A DNA stretch of 64,000 nt, from the NCBI GenBank assembly GCA_039935035.1, contig JBDTLA010000084.1, forward strand, positions 14,237 through 78,236, written 5' to 3'. Origin of the DNA: Rudaea sp039935035. GTDB taxonomy: Bacteria; Pseudomonadota; Gammaproteobacteria; Xanthomonadales; Rhodanobacteraceae. The translations under genes were made by a program, and so were the position numbers. Shown here one piece after another: positions 35,848 through 44,434 of this stretch (positions within the stretch are counted from its first letter, which is position 1; the number at the start of each line of letters is the position of its first letter). The notes beneath the pieces are model-generated. The model worked only from the letters and a program-made list of their open reading frames with translations, searched no databases and was not told the DNA's origin.

Positions 35848-37338
35848 TCAGTCGGCTTTCGCCAACGCGCTGTGGCGAATGCCGTAAGCAAAATACACCA
35901 ACAGCCCGAGAGCCATCCAGATCACGAAACGCCAGATCGTGACCATCGGCAAGCCGCCAAGCAACTGGAAATGGCCATCGGAGAACCACGGCCAACCGAT
36001 GATCAGGAACAGCGAAAACACCACGCCCAACGGTGCGATCAGCCACAGCATCGGCGTGCGAAAGCTGCGTTGCAGGTTCGGTTTGCGCACGCGCAGGATC
36101 AACACGGCCAGACAGATCACGATGAATGCACTCAAGGTGCCGATGTTGACCAGTTCGGCCACCTCGCCGATCGGCAGGAATCCGGCGACGATCGCGGTAA
36201 ACACGCCGAGAATGAGCGTCGGGCGAGCTGGGGTGCCATATTTCGGATGCACGTGTGCAAACCAGCGTGGCAACAATCCATCGCGAGACAGCGCAAACCA
36301 GATGCGCGCCGCGCCGAGCATGAACGCGAACATCACACTGGTGAGGCCGGCAATTGCGGCAATATTGATGATGCCGCGTACCCAGTGCAAATTCAGCGCC
36401 TTGAATGCCGCGTCGACCGGCGCATCGCCGGCTAGTTGCGCATACGGCACCATGCCGGTCAGCACCATTGACACCAGCAGATACAAGGTCATTGACACCG
36501 CCAGCGACAGCAACACCGCACGCGGCAAATCGCGCTGCGGATGCTTGGCTTCTTCCGCCGCCGTGGTCAGCGTGTCGTAACCGAACACCGCAAAGAACAC
36601 GATGCTCGAAGCTGCCAGCACGCCACTCCAACCGAAGTGCGATGCACCATCAGCGCCGACAACGGCCGCAGGAATGAACGGATGCCAGTTGGCCGGGTTG
36701 ACATAGAACGCGCCGACCACGATCACCAGGATCACGCCGATCACCTTGATCGCCACGATCACGGTGTTGGCACGCGCACCCCACTCCGTCTTGACCGTAA
36801 GCATCCACGCGATCAGCAGGGAAATGGTCGCGGCAATGACATTGAACACCTTGCCGCTGTGTGGGTGCGCCGGATCCCAAGCGCCCTGCAACCAGATCGG
36901 CAAATGCACGCCGAGCAGTTGCGCCAGGAGCGCCTGCACATAGCCCGACCAGCCGATCGCCACCACCGCGACAATCAACGCATACTCAAGCAGCAAATCC
37001 CAGCCGATCACCCAGGCCAGTAACTCGCCGAGCACCGCATAACCGTAGGTGTAGGCGCTGCCGGTCACCGGAATCATCCCCGAGAATTCCGCGTACGCCA
37101 TTGCCGCGCAGGCACTGCCGATGCCGGCGACGATGAAACTCAATACCACTGCTGGTCCCGCATTCGCCGCCGCTTGCTGCCCGGCGAGCACGAAGATACC
37201 CACGCCGATGATCGCGCCGACGCCGATCGCCGTGAGCTGCCAGATGCCCAGCACGCGACGAAAATCGCCGCGCGTGCCTGCTTCAGCCTGCAACGCTTCG
37301 ACGGATTTATGCCGCGTGATTTTTGCGATAAAGCTCAT
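35848..37338 (-). CDS. APC-superfamily amino acid permease (CAT-like)
   Basis: 496 residues with about 12-14 membrane helices. The first-helix signature GVGAIIGVGIFVLAGQQAAANAGPAV and the FFAVFGYDTLTTAAEEAKHPQRDLP segment place it in the cationic amino acid transporter group of the APC superfamily. It imports amino acids with protons; the substrate is not predictable. It lies between gspE and gspF with 22-bp and 7-bp gaps, so it is probably co-transcribed with secretion genes. Confidence 0.92.
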   Translation of the reverse strand: MSFIAKITRHKSVEALQAEAGTRGDFRRVLGIWQLTAIGVGAIIGVGIFVLAGQQAAANAGPAVVLSFIVAGIGSACAAMAYAEFSGMIPVTGSAYTYGYAVLGELLAWVIGWDLLLEYALIVAVVAIGWSGYVQALLAQLLGVHLPIWLQGAWDPAHPHSGKVFNVIAATISLLIAWMLTVKTEWGARANTVIVAIKVIGVILVIVVGAFYVNPANWHPFIPAAVVGADGASHFGWSGVLAASSIVFFAVFGYDTLTTAAEEAKHPQRDLPRAVLLSLAVSMTLYLLVSMVLTGMVPYAQLAGDAPVDAAFKALNLHWVRGIINIAAIAGLTSVMFAFMLGAARIWFALSRDGLLPRWFAHVHPKYGTPARPTLILGVFTAIVAGFLPIGEVAELVNIGTLSAFIVICLAVLILRVRKPNLQRSFRTPMLWLIAPLGVVFSLFLIIGWPWFSDGHFQLLGGLPMVTIWRFVIWMALGLLVYFAYGIRHSALAKAD

Positions 37339-37360
37339 GCGTTCTCCCCGGTAAATGTGA

Positions 37361-38857
37361 TTATTCCTCGCGCGTCACGCGCAGCACTTCTTCAGCCGAA
37401 GTGATTCCGGCAATACATTTGTCCCAGCCATCGGCGAGGATGCTGGGTGTGCGCGTGCGGGCACGGTGCTCGAGTTCGATTTCGGCGGCGTTGGCGTGAA
37501 TCAGGCGACGCAGTTCTTCGTCGACGGCAACGAATTCATAGATGCCGCTGCGCCCGCGATAGCCGGCGTGGCGCCCGGCAACCTGGGGGCTGGGTCGATA
37601 CAGGTTCGCGCGCGAGTCGGCGGGTTTGCCGAACGCGGACAGTTCACGTGGCGTGGCGGCATACATTTCGCGCGTGGCCGGATCGAGCACGCGCACCAGG
37701 CGCTGGGCGAGCAGGCCGATCAGACTCGACGAAAGCAGGAACGGTTCCACACCCATGTCGCGCAGGCGCGCAATCGCGCCGACCGCCGAATTCGTGTGCA
37801 ACGTGGACAACACCAGGTGTCCAGTGAGTGACGCCTGCACCGAAATTTGCGCGGTTTCCAGGTCGCGAATTTCGCCGATCATCACTACGTCCGGATCCTG
37901 GCGCAGGATCGCACGCAGTCCACGCGCGAATGTCATTTCGACCTTGGTATTGACCTGGGTCTGGCCGACGCCGTCGATGTAATACTCGATCGGGTCTTCC
38001 ACGGTCATGATGTTGCGACTGGAATCGTTCAGGCGTAGCAGCGAGGCGTACAACGTGGTGGTCTTGCCCGAACCGGTTGGGCCGGTGACGAGAAAGATGC
38101 CATGTGGACGCTCGATGGTTTCTGCAAGCGTGGCCAACGTGACCGGCGCCATGCCCAGTTGCGCCAGATCAAGTTTTCCAGCCTGTTTGTCGAGCAGACG
38201 CAGCACGACGCGCTCGCCGTGCCCAGCTGGTATCGTCGATACACGTACGTCGACCGGACGTCCGGCAATCTTCAATCCGATGCGGCCGTCCTGGGGCAGA
38301 CGTTTTTCTGCAATATCGAGTTTCGCCATTACCTTGATGCGCGAGACAACGGCATTGGCGATAGCTTTTTGTGGGCTGAGCACTTCACGCAGCACCCCGT
38401 CGATACGGAAACGCACCAGCAGGCGATTCTCAAACGGCTCGATGTGAATGTCCGACGCGCCTTCCTTCACCGCTTCGGTCAGCAGCGCATTGATCAGGCG
38501 AATGATTGGTGCGTCGTCTTTGGATTCGAGCAGATCCTCGGGTTCCGGCAATTCGTCGGCAAGGGTTTTCAGATCCATGTCGTCGTCGAAATCCGCAACC
38601 ATCGCACGCGCATCGTCGCCCTGTTCGTAGAGCGTGCGCAGCAGGCGTTCGTATCCAGCCGCATCAAAGCGCGTGAGTTTTAACGGTGCGCCGAGATAGC
38701 GCCGCAGCTCGGCCAGCACTTCAGGTTTGACGCCTTCGCGCCAGGCGACTTCGGCCGCATCGTCGCGCCACGCCGTGAGCGTGGCGCCGTTACGCCGGGC
38801 GAAACCGAAGCTCGGCCGTGGCGGTCGCGCCGACAATTTGGTTTGCGCCGGCGTCAT
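37361..38857 (-). CDS. gspE: Type II secretion ATPase GspE
   Basis: About 498 residues. Core motifs: Walker A GPTGSGKTTTLYA, Asp box IMTVEDPIEY, Walker B VMIGEIRDLETA, and the His box TGHLVLSTLHTN. The zinc-binding tetracysteine region normally found after these motifs is absent; the equivalent stretch reads SPQVAGRHAGYRGRSGIYE. It powers pseudopilus assembly. Start uncertain: an ATG here, or a TTG overlapping the gspD stop twelve bases earlier. Confidence 0.95.
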   Translation of the reverse strand: MTPAQTKLSARPPRPSFGFARRNGATLTAWRDDAAEVAWREGVKPEVLAELRRYLGAPLKLTRFDAAGYERLLRTLYEQGDDARAMVADFDDDMDLKTLADELPEPEDLLESKDDAPIIRLINALLTEAVKEGASDIHIEPFENRLLVRFRIDGVLREVLSPQKAIANAVVSRIKVMAKLDIAEKRLPQDGRIGLKIAGRPVDVRVSTIPAGHGERVVLRLLDKQAGKLDLAQLGMAPVTLATLAETIERPHGIFLVTGPTGSGKTTTLYASLLRLNDSSRNIMTVEDPIEYYIDGVGQTQVNTKVEMTFARGLRAILRQDPDVVMIGEIRDLETAQISVQASLTGHLVLSTLHTNSAVGAIARLRDMGVEPFLLSSSLIGLLAQRLVRVLDPATREMYAATPRELSAFGKPADSRANLYRPSPQVAGRHAGYRGRSGIYEFVAVDEELRRLIHANAAEIELEHRARTRTPSILADGWDKCIAGITSAEEVLRVTREE

Positions 38858-38865
38858 CGCGCGAT

Positions 38866-40923
38866 TCAATGCTTCTTGCCGTCGCGCGCATCCTTGGGCG
38901 CAACGTCGAGTGCAGGGCTAGCGAGGAAGTCGTGCACTTCCGGCAGCATCGGCTGCTGTCCGCGCGGCGTGATCGATTCTTGGTTCTCGCGCATCTGCAA
39001 TTGTTCGGTGCGCAGGAAATTATATTTTTCCTGCGACACCGAGGCTTCGGTGGCCGCATCGCGCAAAATCTTCGGATGCAGAAATACCATCAGATTCTGC
39101 TTCAGGTGATCGTTGCTGCGATAGCGGAACAGATTGCCGATCAGCGGAATATCACCCAGCGCCGGCACTTTCTGCACGTTGTCCTTGACGTTGTCGGATA
39201 TCAAGCCGCCGAGTACCAGCAGCGAATCGTCCTTGACCATCACAGTGGTCTTCAGTTCGCGCTTGTTCGTGACCAGATCCACCGCGCCCTGTACCGGCGG
39301 CAAAAGATTGGAGACTTCCTGATGGATATCCAGGCGCACCGCATCGCCGGAATTCACGTGCGGCGTGACGGTCAAGGTCAGGCCCACATCCTTGCGCTGG
39401 ATGGTCTGGAACGGATTGCCGATGCCGGTGGTGCCGCCGTTGGATCCACCGGTGTTGGTCGTGTAGGAACCGGTAACGAACGGAACTTCCTGGGCCACCT
39501 TTATCATTGCTTCCTGATTGTCGAGGGTCATGATCGAAGGCGTGGAAAGCACGTTGTTCTTGCCGTTGCTGGCCAGCGCCGAGACCAGCGCGCCGAGGCT
39601 GAGCAGCTTGGTGCCGTTGATCGAAATCGTGTCGAGGTAGCCTAGGTTGAAGCCGTTTCCGAGGGTACTGACTGGCGCGATGCCGCCACCGCTGGCGACG
39701 TTGTTCAACCCGCCCGTCGCAGTAAAAATGTTGTTGCCGGCCGACGGGCCGGTGAAATTGGTACCGCCGATGATGTGGTTGTTGCCACCCAGCGGCAACT
39801 GCCATTGCACGCCGAGTTCGTTCGCGGTTTCGTTGGAGACTTCTGCGATGACCGCCTCGATCAATACTTGCGCGCGGCGAATATCGAGTTGTCGAACCAC
39901 GGAGGCGAGCGAGCGAAACACCGCTGGCGGCGCACTGATGACCAGCGCGTTGTCGCCTTCATGCGCCTGGATCGTGGCGGTGGATGCACCGCTCCCCGCG
40001 CTGACTGCCGCGCCCGCCGCGGCCTTGCCTGGCTGCACGTCACCGGTCAGCGTTGCAGCCACGCCTTGCAGGATCGGTACGAGATCCTTGGCGCTTGCGT
40101 AGTTGAGATAGATCACCTGCGTATCGCCGCCGCCGCCGACCGGCGTATCGAGGTGTGCGATCAACGCGCGCATGCGCAAGCGCCCGCTTTTGCCGCCGGA
40201 AAGCAGAATCGAGTTGGTGCGCTCGTCGGCGAACACACGTGGTTGATCGGCGTCGGCTGCGTTGTTGCCGGCAAGCTGGGTCAACGTGCGTGCGAGTTCC
40301 GAAGCGCTGGCATGTTGCAGTGGAATGACTTCGACGCCGGCGTCGGATACGGTATCGATGCGATGGATGATGCTGATCATGCGCTCGACATTGCCGGCAC
40401 GATCGGAAATCACCAGGGAATTCGAAGCCGGATGCGCGATCAGTTGTGCGCCCTGCGGCATCAGCGGCCGCAGGATCGGCACCAGTTGCGTGGCCGGCAC
40501 GTGTTGTACCGGAATGATCTGAGTGACCAGTTCATCGGGTTCATGGCCGTGTTTGCCGTTCAAGCCGCCGGAGCCATCCTGCTGGGCCATCGCTTCGGGC
40601 ACGATCTTGACCATGCTGCCGGAGTTGATCGCTGCATAGCCGTGCACGCGCAGGACTGACAGAAAAACATCGTAGATTTCATCCGCCTTCATCGGTTTGG
40701 CCGAGATCACCGTGACCTTGCCCTGCACGTTCGGTCCAATAATGAAGTTCTTGCCGGTAATTTCGGACACCGTGGCGATCAGCGTCTGGATGTCGGCGTC
40801 TTTCAGGTTCAACGTGTGCAGGCCGGACGAATCGACCGCAGCAGCACGCTTCACGGTTGGTGCCTGCGCTACAGCAGTGAGCGTGGCGAAAGTCAAGGCG
40901 GCAGCAAGGCAAAAACGGATCAT
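38866..40923 (-). CDS. gspD: Type II secretion outer-membrane secretin GspD
   Basis: 685 residues with a signal peptide (MIRFCLAAALTFATLTAVAQA). Domains: N0 (LNLKDADIQTLIATVSEITGKNFIIGPNVQGKVTV), N1-N3 repeats, and the C-terminal secretin barrel (VPFVTGSYTTN to VFLHPKIL). It forms the outer-membrane channel for folded exoproteins. A Gly/Asn-rich loop (about 425-450) and a Gly/Ser-rich linker (about 305-320) lie within it. Confidence 0.96.
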   Translation of the reverse strand: MIRFCLAAALTFATLTAVAQAPTVKRAAAVDSSGLHTLNLKDADIQTLIATVSEITGKNFIIGPNVQGKVTVISAKPMKADEIYDVFLSVLRVHGYAAINSGSMVKIVPEAMAQQDGSGGLNGKHGHEPDELVTQIIPVQHVPATQLVPILRPLMPQGAQLIAHPASNSLVISDRAGNVERMISIIHRIDTVSDAGVEVIPLQHASASELARTLTQLAGNNAADADQPRVFADERTNSILLSGGKSGRLRMRALIAHLDTPVGGGGDTQVIYLNYASAKDLVPILQGVAATLTGDVQPGKAAAGAAVSAGSGASTATIQAHEGDNALVISAPPAVFRSLASVVRQLDIRRAQVLIEAVIAEVSNETANELGVQWQLPLGGNNHIIGGTNFTGPSAGNNIFTATGGLNNVASGGGIAPVSTLGNGFNLGYLDTISINGTKLLSLGALVSALASNGKNNVLSTPSIMTLDNQEAMIKVAQEVPFVTGSYTTNTGGSNGGTTGIGNPFQTIQRKDVGLTLTVTPHVNSGDAVRLDIHQEVSNLLPPVQGAVDLVTNKRELKTTVMVKDDSLLVLGGLISDNVKDNVQKVPALGDIPLIGNLFRYRSNDHLKQNLMVFLHPKILRDAATEASVSQEKYNFLRTEQLQMRENQESITPRGQQPMLPEVHDFLASPALDVAPKDARDGKKH

Positions 40924-40954
40924 TGTGTACTTCTCTATAGATATAGTTATGCAG

Positions 40955-41854
40955 TTAATGCAGGTTCAACGTCAGCGTCGCGGGTTTGCCATCGCGCATG
41001 ACGGTTACCTGCAAACTGGCTGCGTCTTTCAGATTGTCCATCAATTCCTGCGGATTCGACAGACTCGACAGGGTCGTGCCATTGACGGCGGTAATCAGAT
41101 CGGTCGGTTTGAGCCCGGCTTGCTGCATCAGCTCGGCAACGCGGCCGCCACCGGACAGGCGTGCACCGGCGATCTTGCCGTTCTCGAACACTGGCGCGAT
41201 GTGCACCTGCCGGGCAAGTTCCGTCGGATCGATCTGCAATTGTTTTTGCGCCCGGCTCCAGTCAATCGCGCCATTCGCCATGCTCGGCGGCACGAAAGTG
41301 GGTGGGATACTGCTGGCATGCTGGCTCTGCCCGTTGGCCAGATTGCGCTGGTTGACTGCCGGCAACGGCGGCGCCGACGCGGCCGCAACCGGCAAGCGCA
41401 GCGTCTCGTCAACGCCTTCGTGATTGAGCACCACGCGATCCGGATACACCTCGACGAGCTTGACTCCGACGGTTACTTCCGCGCCGATCTTGTAGGCGTG
41501 TTCGCTACCGTGTTCGTCTTCGATCATGGCCAGACCTCGGTGCGGGTCGTCCAGCGCCCAGGTCCCACGCAGGGTAAGGCGCAACGTCGTCGTCGGCGCG
41601 TTGTGCGTCAGGCGCATCATCGCGACGTTTTGCGGATTGCCGAACAGATGCCATTTGGCCACCGACAACGCAGCCGCTGTGCTGGCAGGCGCGGGTAGCG
41701 GCGCGACAGCGACCTTGCTGCCTGCGGGTGCAAGAACCAGCCAGAGCAAGCGCACCAGCAGCCACAGGCAAGCCAGTGCTGCCAGTGCGCAAACGCTTAA
41801 CGCGGCGTATCGCGACAGGCGGGCTTGATCGGCACGGGTCAGCGAATTGAGCAT
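40955..41854 (-). CDS. gspC: Type II secretion protein GspC with PDZ domain
   Basis: 299 residues. One N-terminal membrane helix (about 17-42), the periplasmic HR domain (WHLFGNPQNVAMM to DRVVLNHEGVDETLRL), a Pro/Ala linker, and a C-terminal PDZ domain (LKPTDLITAVNGTTLSSLSNPQELMDNL). GspC links the inner-membrane platform to the GspD secretin. It is the first gene of the gspC-D-E-(APC)-F operon; no pseudopilin genes are nearby. Confidence 0.92.
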   Translation of the reverse strand: MLNSLTRADQARLSRYAALSVCALAALACLWLLVRLLWLVLAPAGSKVAVAPLPAPASTAAALSVAKWHLFGNPQNVAMMRLTHNAPTTTLRLTLRGTWALDDPHRGLAMIEDEHGSEHAYKIGAEVTVGVKLVEVYPDRVVLNHEGVDETLRLPVAAASAPPLPAVNQRNLANGQSQHASSIPPTFVPPSMANGAIDWSRAQKQLQIDPTELARQVHIAPVFENGKIAGARLSGGGRVAELMQQAGLKPTDLITAVNGTTLSSLSNPQELMDNLKDAASLQVTVMRDGKPATLTLNLH

Positions 41855-41902
41855 TCAATATGACGTCGGCAATGGCGCACGCGCGAACTGTAGCAGGATT
41901 GA

Positions 41903-43600
41903 CTATGAACGCTTGAACATGCGCCCGAGACGACGGAAAAATCCTGGTTTCTTCTGCTTGGCTGCGGGCGCCTCCGTGCCGTGCCCGGCCGATGCAGGAT
42001 TTGCCGTTCGATCCATTCCGGCGCGACTGCGCTGGACGCTTTTCTGGCGCTTGGCGACCGCCATGTCGGAAGTCGCGCGAATCGGTAAGCCCTGTGTGTC
42101 GCTCGGATTCGCAGCGGCCGACTGCGCACCATCGCCACCGCGACGACGTCCCCGTCCACCACGACTTTTGCGCTTGCGCGCACCGCTGGCGGCATCCGTT
42201 TCGGCTGTGGCAACAGGCGCGGCGACAACCGCTGCGGTGGAAGCCGACGCCTGCCGCGGCGGGTGGCGCGGCGACGACTCGCGTCGCGGCGGACGCTGAC
42301 TCGAACCACTGCGCGGTGATGCCGTGCGTGGTGATCCCGTGCGTGACGATCCGCTGCGCGGGCGCGGCGGCGCGCTGACGATCACCTCGTCGTCGCTGAG
42401 CGGCGTGGTCGATTCGCGCGGTGGCGGTATTTCCAGCAGTTCCGGCGTGACGCGCTCAACTGGAATTTTCTGCTCGATATAGGCTTCAATATCCGGCAGG
42501 CCTTGCGCGTACATGTCGCAGGCGAAACTGATCGCGTCACCTTCGGCACCCAGGCGCGCGGTACGGCCAATCCGATGCACGTAATCTTCGGCATCCTGCG
42601 GCAGGTCGTAATTGAACACATGGCTGACATCGGGAATATGCAACCCGCGCGCAGCCACATCAGTGGCGATGAGGATTTCGATTTCACCACGCTGGAACCG
42701 GGCCAACAGGCTTTGGCGCTTCTTCTGCGGCACGTCGCCGGACAGCATGCCGACGCGGAAACCCTGGCGCTGCAAACGCCGCGCGACTTTTTCCGCGGCG
42801 ACTTTCATGTTGACGAACACCATGCTGCGGTGCGTATCGATACGCGAAAGCAAGTGGATCAGAAGCGGTAGTTTTTCTTCTGTCGACGGGAAGTACACAA
42901 CCTGGCGCACGCGGTCGGCGGTGATGTTTTCCGTATCGACAGTGAGCTTCTCGGCCTCGTTCATGTGTTCGTAGGCCAGCTCCAGCACGCGATGGCTGAG
43001 CGTAGCCGAGAACAGCAGGCATTGGCGGCGATCGCGTTCCGGCAGGCGTCGCAAGATGTAGCGCACGTCCTTGATGAAACCCAGATCGAACATGCGATCG
43101 GCTTCGTCGATCACCATGATTTCCACGGCGCTGAAGGCAAACACGTGTTGCTTGAAGTAATCCAGCAAGCGCCCCGGCGTGGCAATGACGATATCCACGC
43201 CATCGCGCAATTGCTGGCGCTGCTTGTCGTAGTCCACGCCGCCATAGATCAGCGCGGAAGTCAGTCCGGTGCCAGCGCACAAGCTGTGGAAATCCTTGTC
43301 GATCTGGATCGCGAGTTCGCGTGTCGGTGCAATCACCAGAGCGCGCGGATCGGCCGGGCCGCGTTCATTGAACGCCGGCCGGGTCAGCAAGCGCTGTGCG
43401 ATGGTAACCAGAAACGCGGCGGTTTTACCGGTGCCGGTCTGTGCCTGGCCGGCCACGTCGCGGCCTTGCAGCGCGACCGGCAAGGCCAGCGCCTGGATCG
43501 GCGTACAACGGGTAAATCCGGCGGCATGCAGGCCGGAGAGCAGGCTCGGTTGCAGCTCAAGGCTGTCGAAGAAGATGTCGGTAAGCGGTTGTTGTGGCAT
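41903..43600 (-). CDS. rhlB: DEAD-box ATP-dependent RNA helicase RhlB
   Basis: 565 residues. Helicase core with Q motif (FTRCTPIQALALPVAL), Walker A AQTGTGKT, DEAD (VIDEADRMFDLG), SAT, and HRIGRTARLG. The C-terminus carries a long low-complexity extension (about 410-565) rich in Ser/Arg/Gly/Pro, with repeated SGSSRTGSPRT-like units, ending in a short basic segment. RhlB unwinds RNA for the degradosome. It is divergent from trxA, which precedes rho, the same arrangement as in E. coli. MPQQPLTDIFFD is the preferred start. Confidence 0.93.
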   Translation of the reverse strand: MPQQPLTDIFFDSLELQPSLLSGLHAAGFTRCTPIQALALPVALQGRDVAGQAQTGTGKTAAFLVTIAQRLLTRPAFNERGPADPRALVIAPTRELAIQIDKDFHSLCAGTGLTSALIYGGVDYDKQRQQLRDGVDIVIATPGRLLDYFKQHVFAFSAVEIMVIDEADRMFDLGFIKDVRYILRRLPERDRRQCLLFSATLSHRVLELAYEHMNEAEKLTVDTENITADRVRQVVYFPSTEEKLPLLIHLLSRIDTHRSMVFVNMKVAAEKVARRLQRQGFRVGMLSGDVPQKKRQSLLARFQRGEIEILIATDVAARGLHIPDVSHVFNYDLPQDAEDYVHRIGRTARLGAEGDAISFACDMYAQGLPDIEAYIEQKIPVERVTPELLEIPPPRESTTPLSDDEVIVSAPPRPRSGSSRTGSPRTASPRSGSSQRPPRRESSPRHPPRQASASTAAVVAAPVATAETDAASGARKRKSRGGRGRRRGGDGAQSAAANPSDTQGLPIRATSDMAVAKRQKSVQRSRAGMDRTANPASAGHGTEAPAAKQKKPGFFRRLGRMFKRS

Positions 43601-43835
43601 TCTCGGGAAGTCGTCGATCGGCCGCGGAAGCGGCCAGGCTGAAAGCATGCGTGCCGTGCCGCGGTCTTGAATCGACGGCGTCCGGCCCAACTTGAATTGC
43701 ATCGCGGCTTGGGCTCAAATGCGGTTTCGGGGACCGGAACCAGGGCCTTTTGCGTCGTACAATGGTGCGAGTGTAGCCCAAGCGCGACCCGACCGCCGCT
43801 TTTGCGGTATTCAAGCCAACAGATGGAGAACCCAC

Positions 43836-44165
43836 GTGAGCACAGCGATTGCCCAGGTAAGCGACGACCAGTTCGAGGAACAGGTATTGAAATCCAGCGA
43901 ACCTGTGCTGGTGGATTTCTGGGCGGAGTGGTGCGGCCCGTGCAAGATGATTGCGCCGATTCTCGACGAGCTGGCGCAAACCTATGCCGGCAAGCTCAAG
44001 ATCGCCAAGATCAATATCGACCACAACCAGAAGACCCCACGCAATTACAGCGTGCGCGGCATCCCGACCTTGATGATTTTCAAGAATGGCAAGGTCGAAG
44101 CCACTCAGGTCGGCGCAGTCAGCAAAACTCAGTTGACGCAGTTGATCGACAAGACCATCGCATAA
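43836..44165 (+). CDS. trxA: Thioredoxin 1
   Basis: 109 residues with active site WCGPC (C33, C36), cis-proline region RGIPTLMIFKNG, and no signal peptide, so a cytoplasmic general disulfide reductase. The start is GTG, seven bases after GGAG. The longer upstream reading is rejected because it has no homology and runs through the divergent promoter region. It lies between rhlB and rho in conserved synteny. Confidence 0.97.
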   Translation: MSTAIAQVSDDQFEEQVLKSSEPVLVDFWAEWCGPCKMIAPILDELAQTYAGKLKIAKINIDHNQKTPRNYSVRGIPTLMIFKNGKVEATQVGAVSKTQLTQLIDKTIA

Positions 44166-44341
44166 CCTAAGTTCGGCGCCCTCTGCCGATTAGCGCAAGA
44201 AAACCCCGCAAATCCGTCGCCCGCGAAGCATGCAAAAACGCTGGACTGGCGGCGACGGGAGTGTTAGCGTAGCTGGACAAAGTGGGGCAGTCGCCCCCAT
44301 GTGAATCTTTCCGCAGGCCCTGCCCGCGCAGAGCGAGTGAG

Positions 44342-44361
44342 AAAGCCCGGGTAGGCTTTTT
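44342..44361 (+). terminator. Terminator-like hairpin in the rho leader
   Basis: AAAGCC, loop CGGGTA, GGCTTT, followed by two more T. A short stem with a five-T run about 75 bases before the rho start. The rho leader of E. coli is known to be attenuated, so this could be an attenuator, or it may end trxA transcription. Confidence 0.45.
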
Positions 44362-44434
44362 CAGCATCCTGCAGATTTTCGTCTCCTAGAGTCCAAACCC
44401 TTCCGTTTCCCAACGGTACCCATGAGGTACGTCC

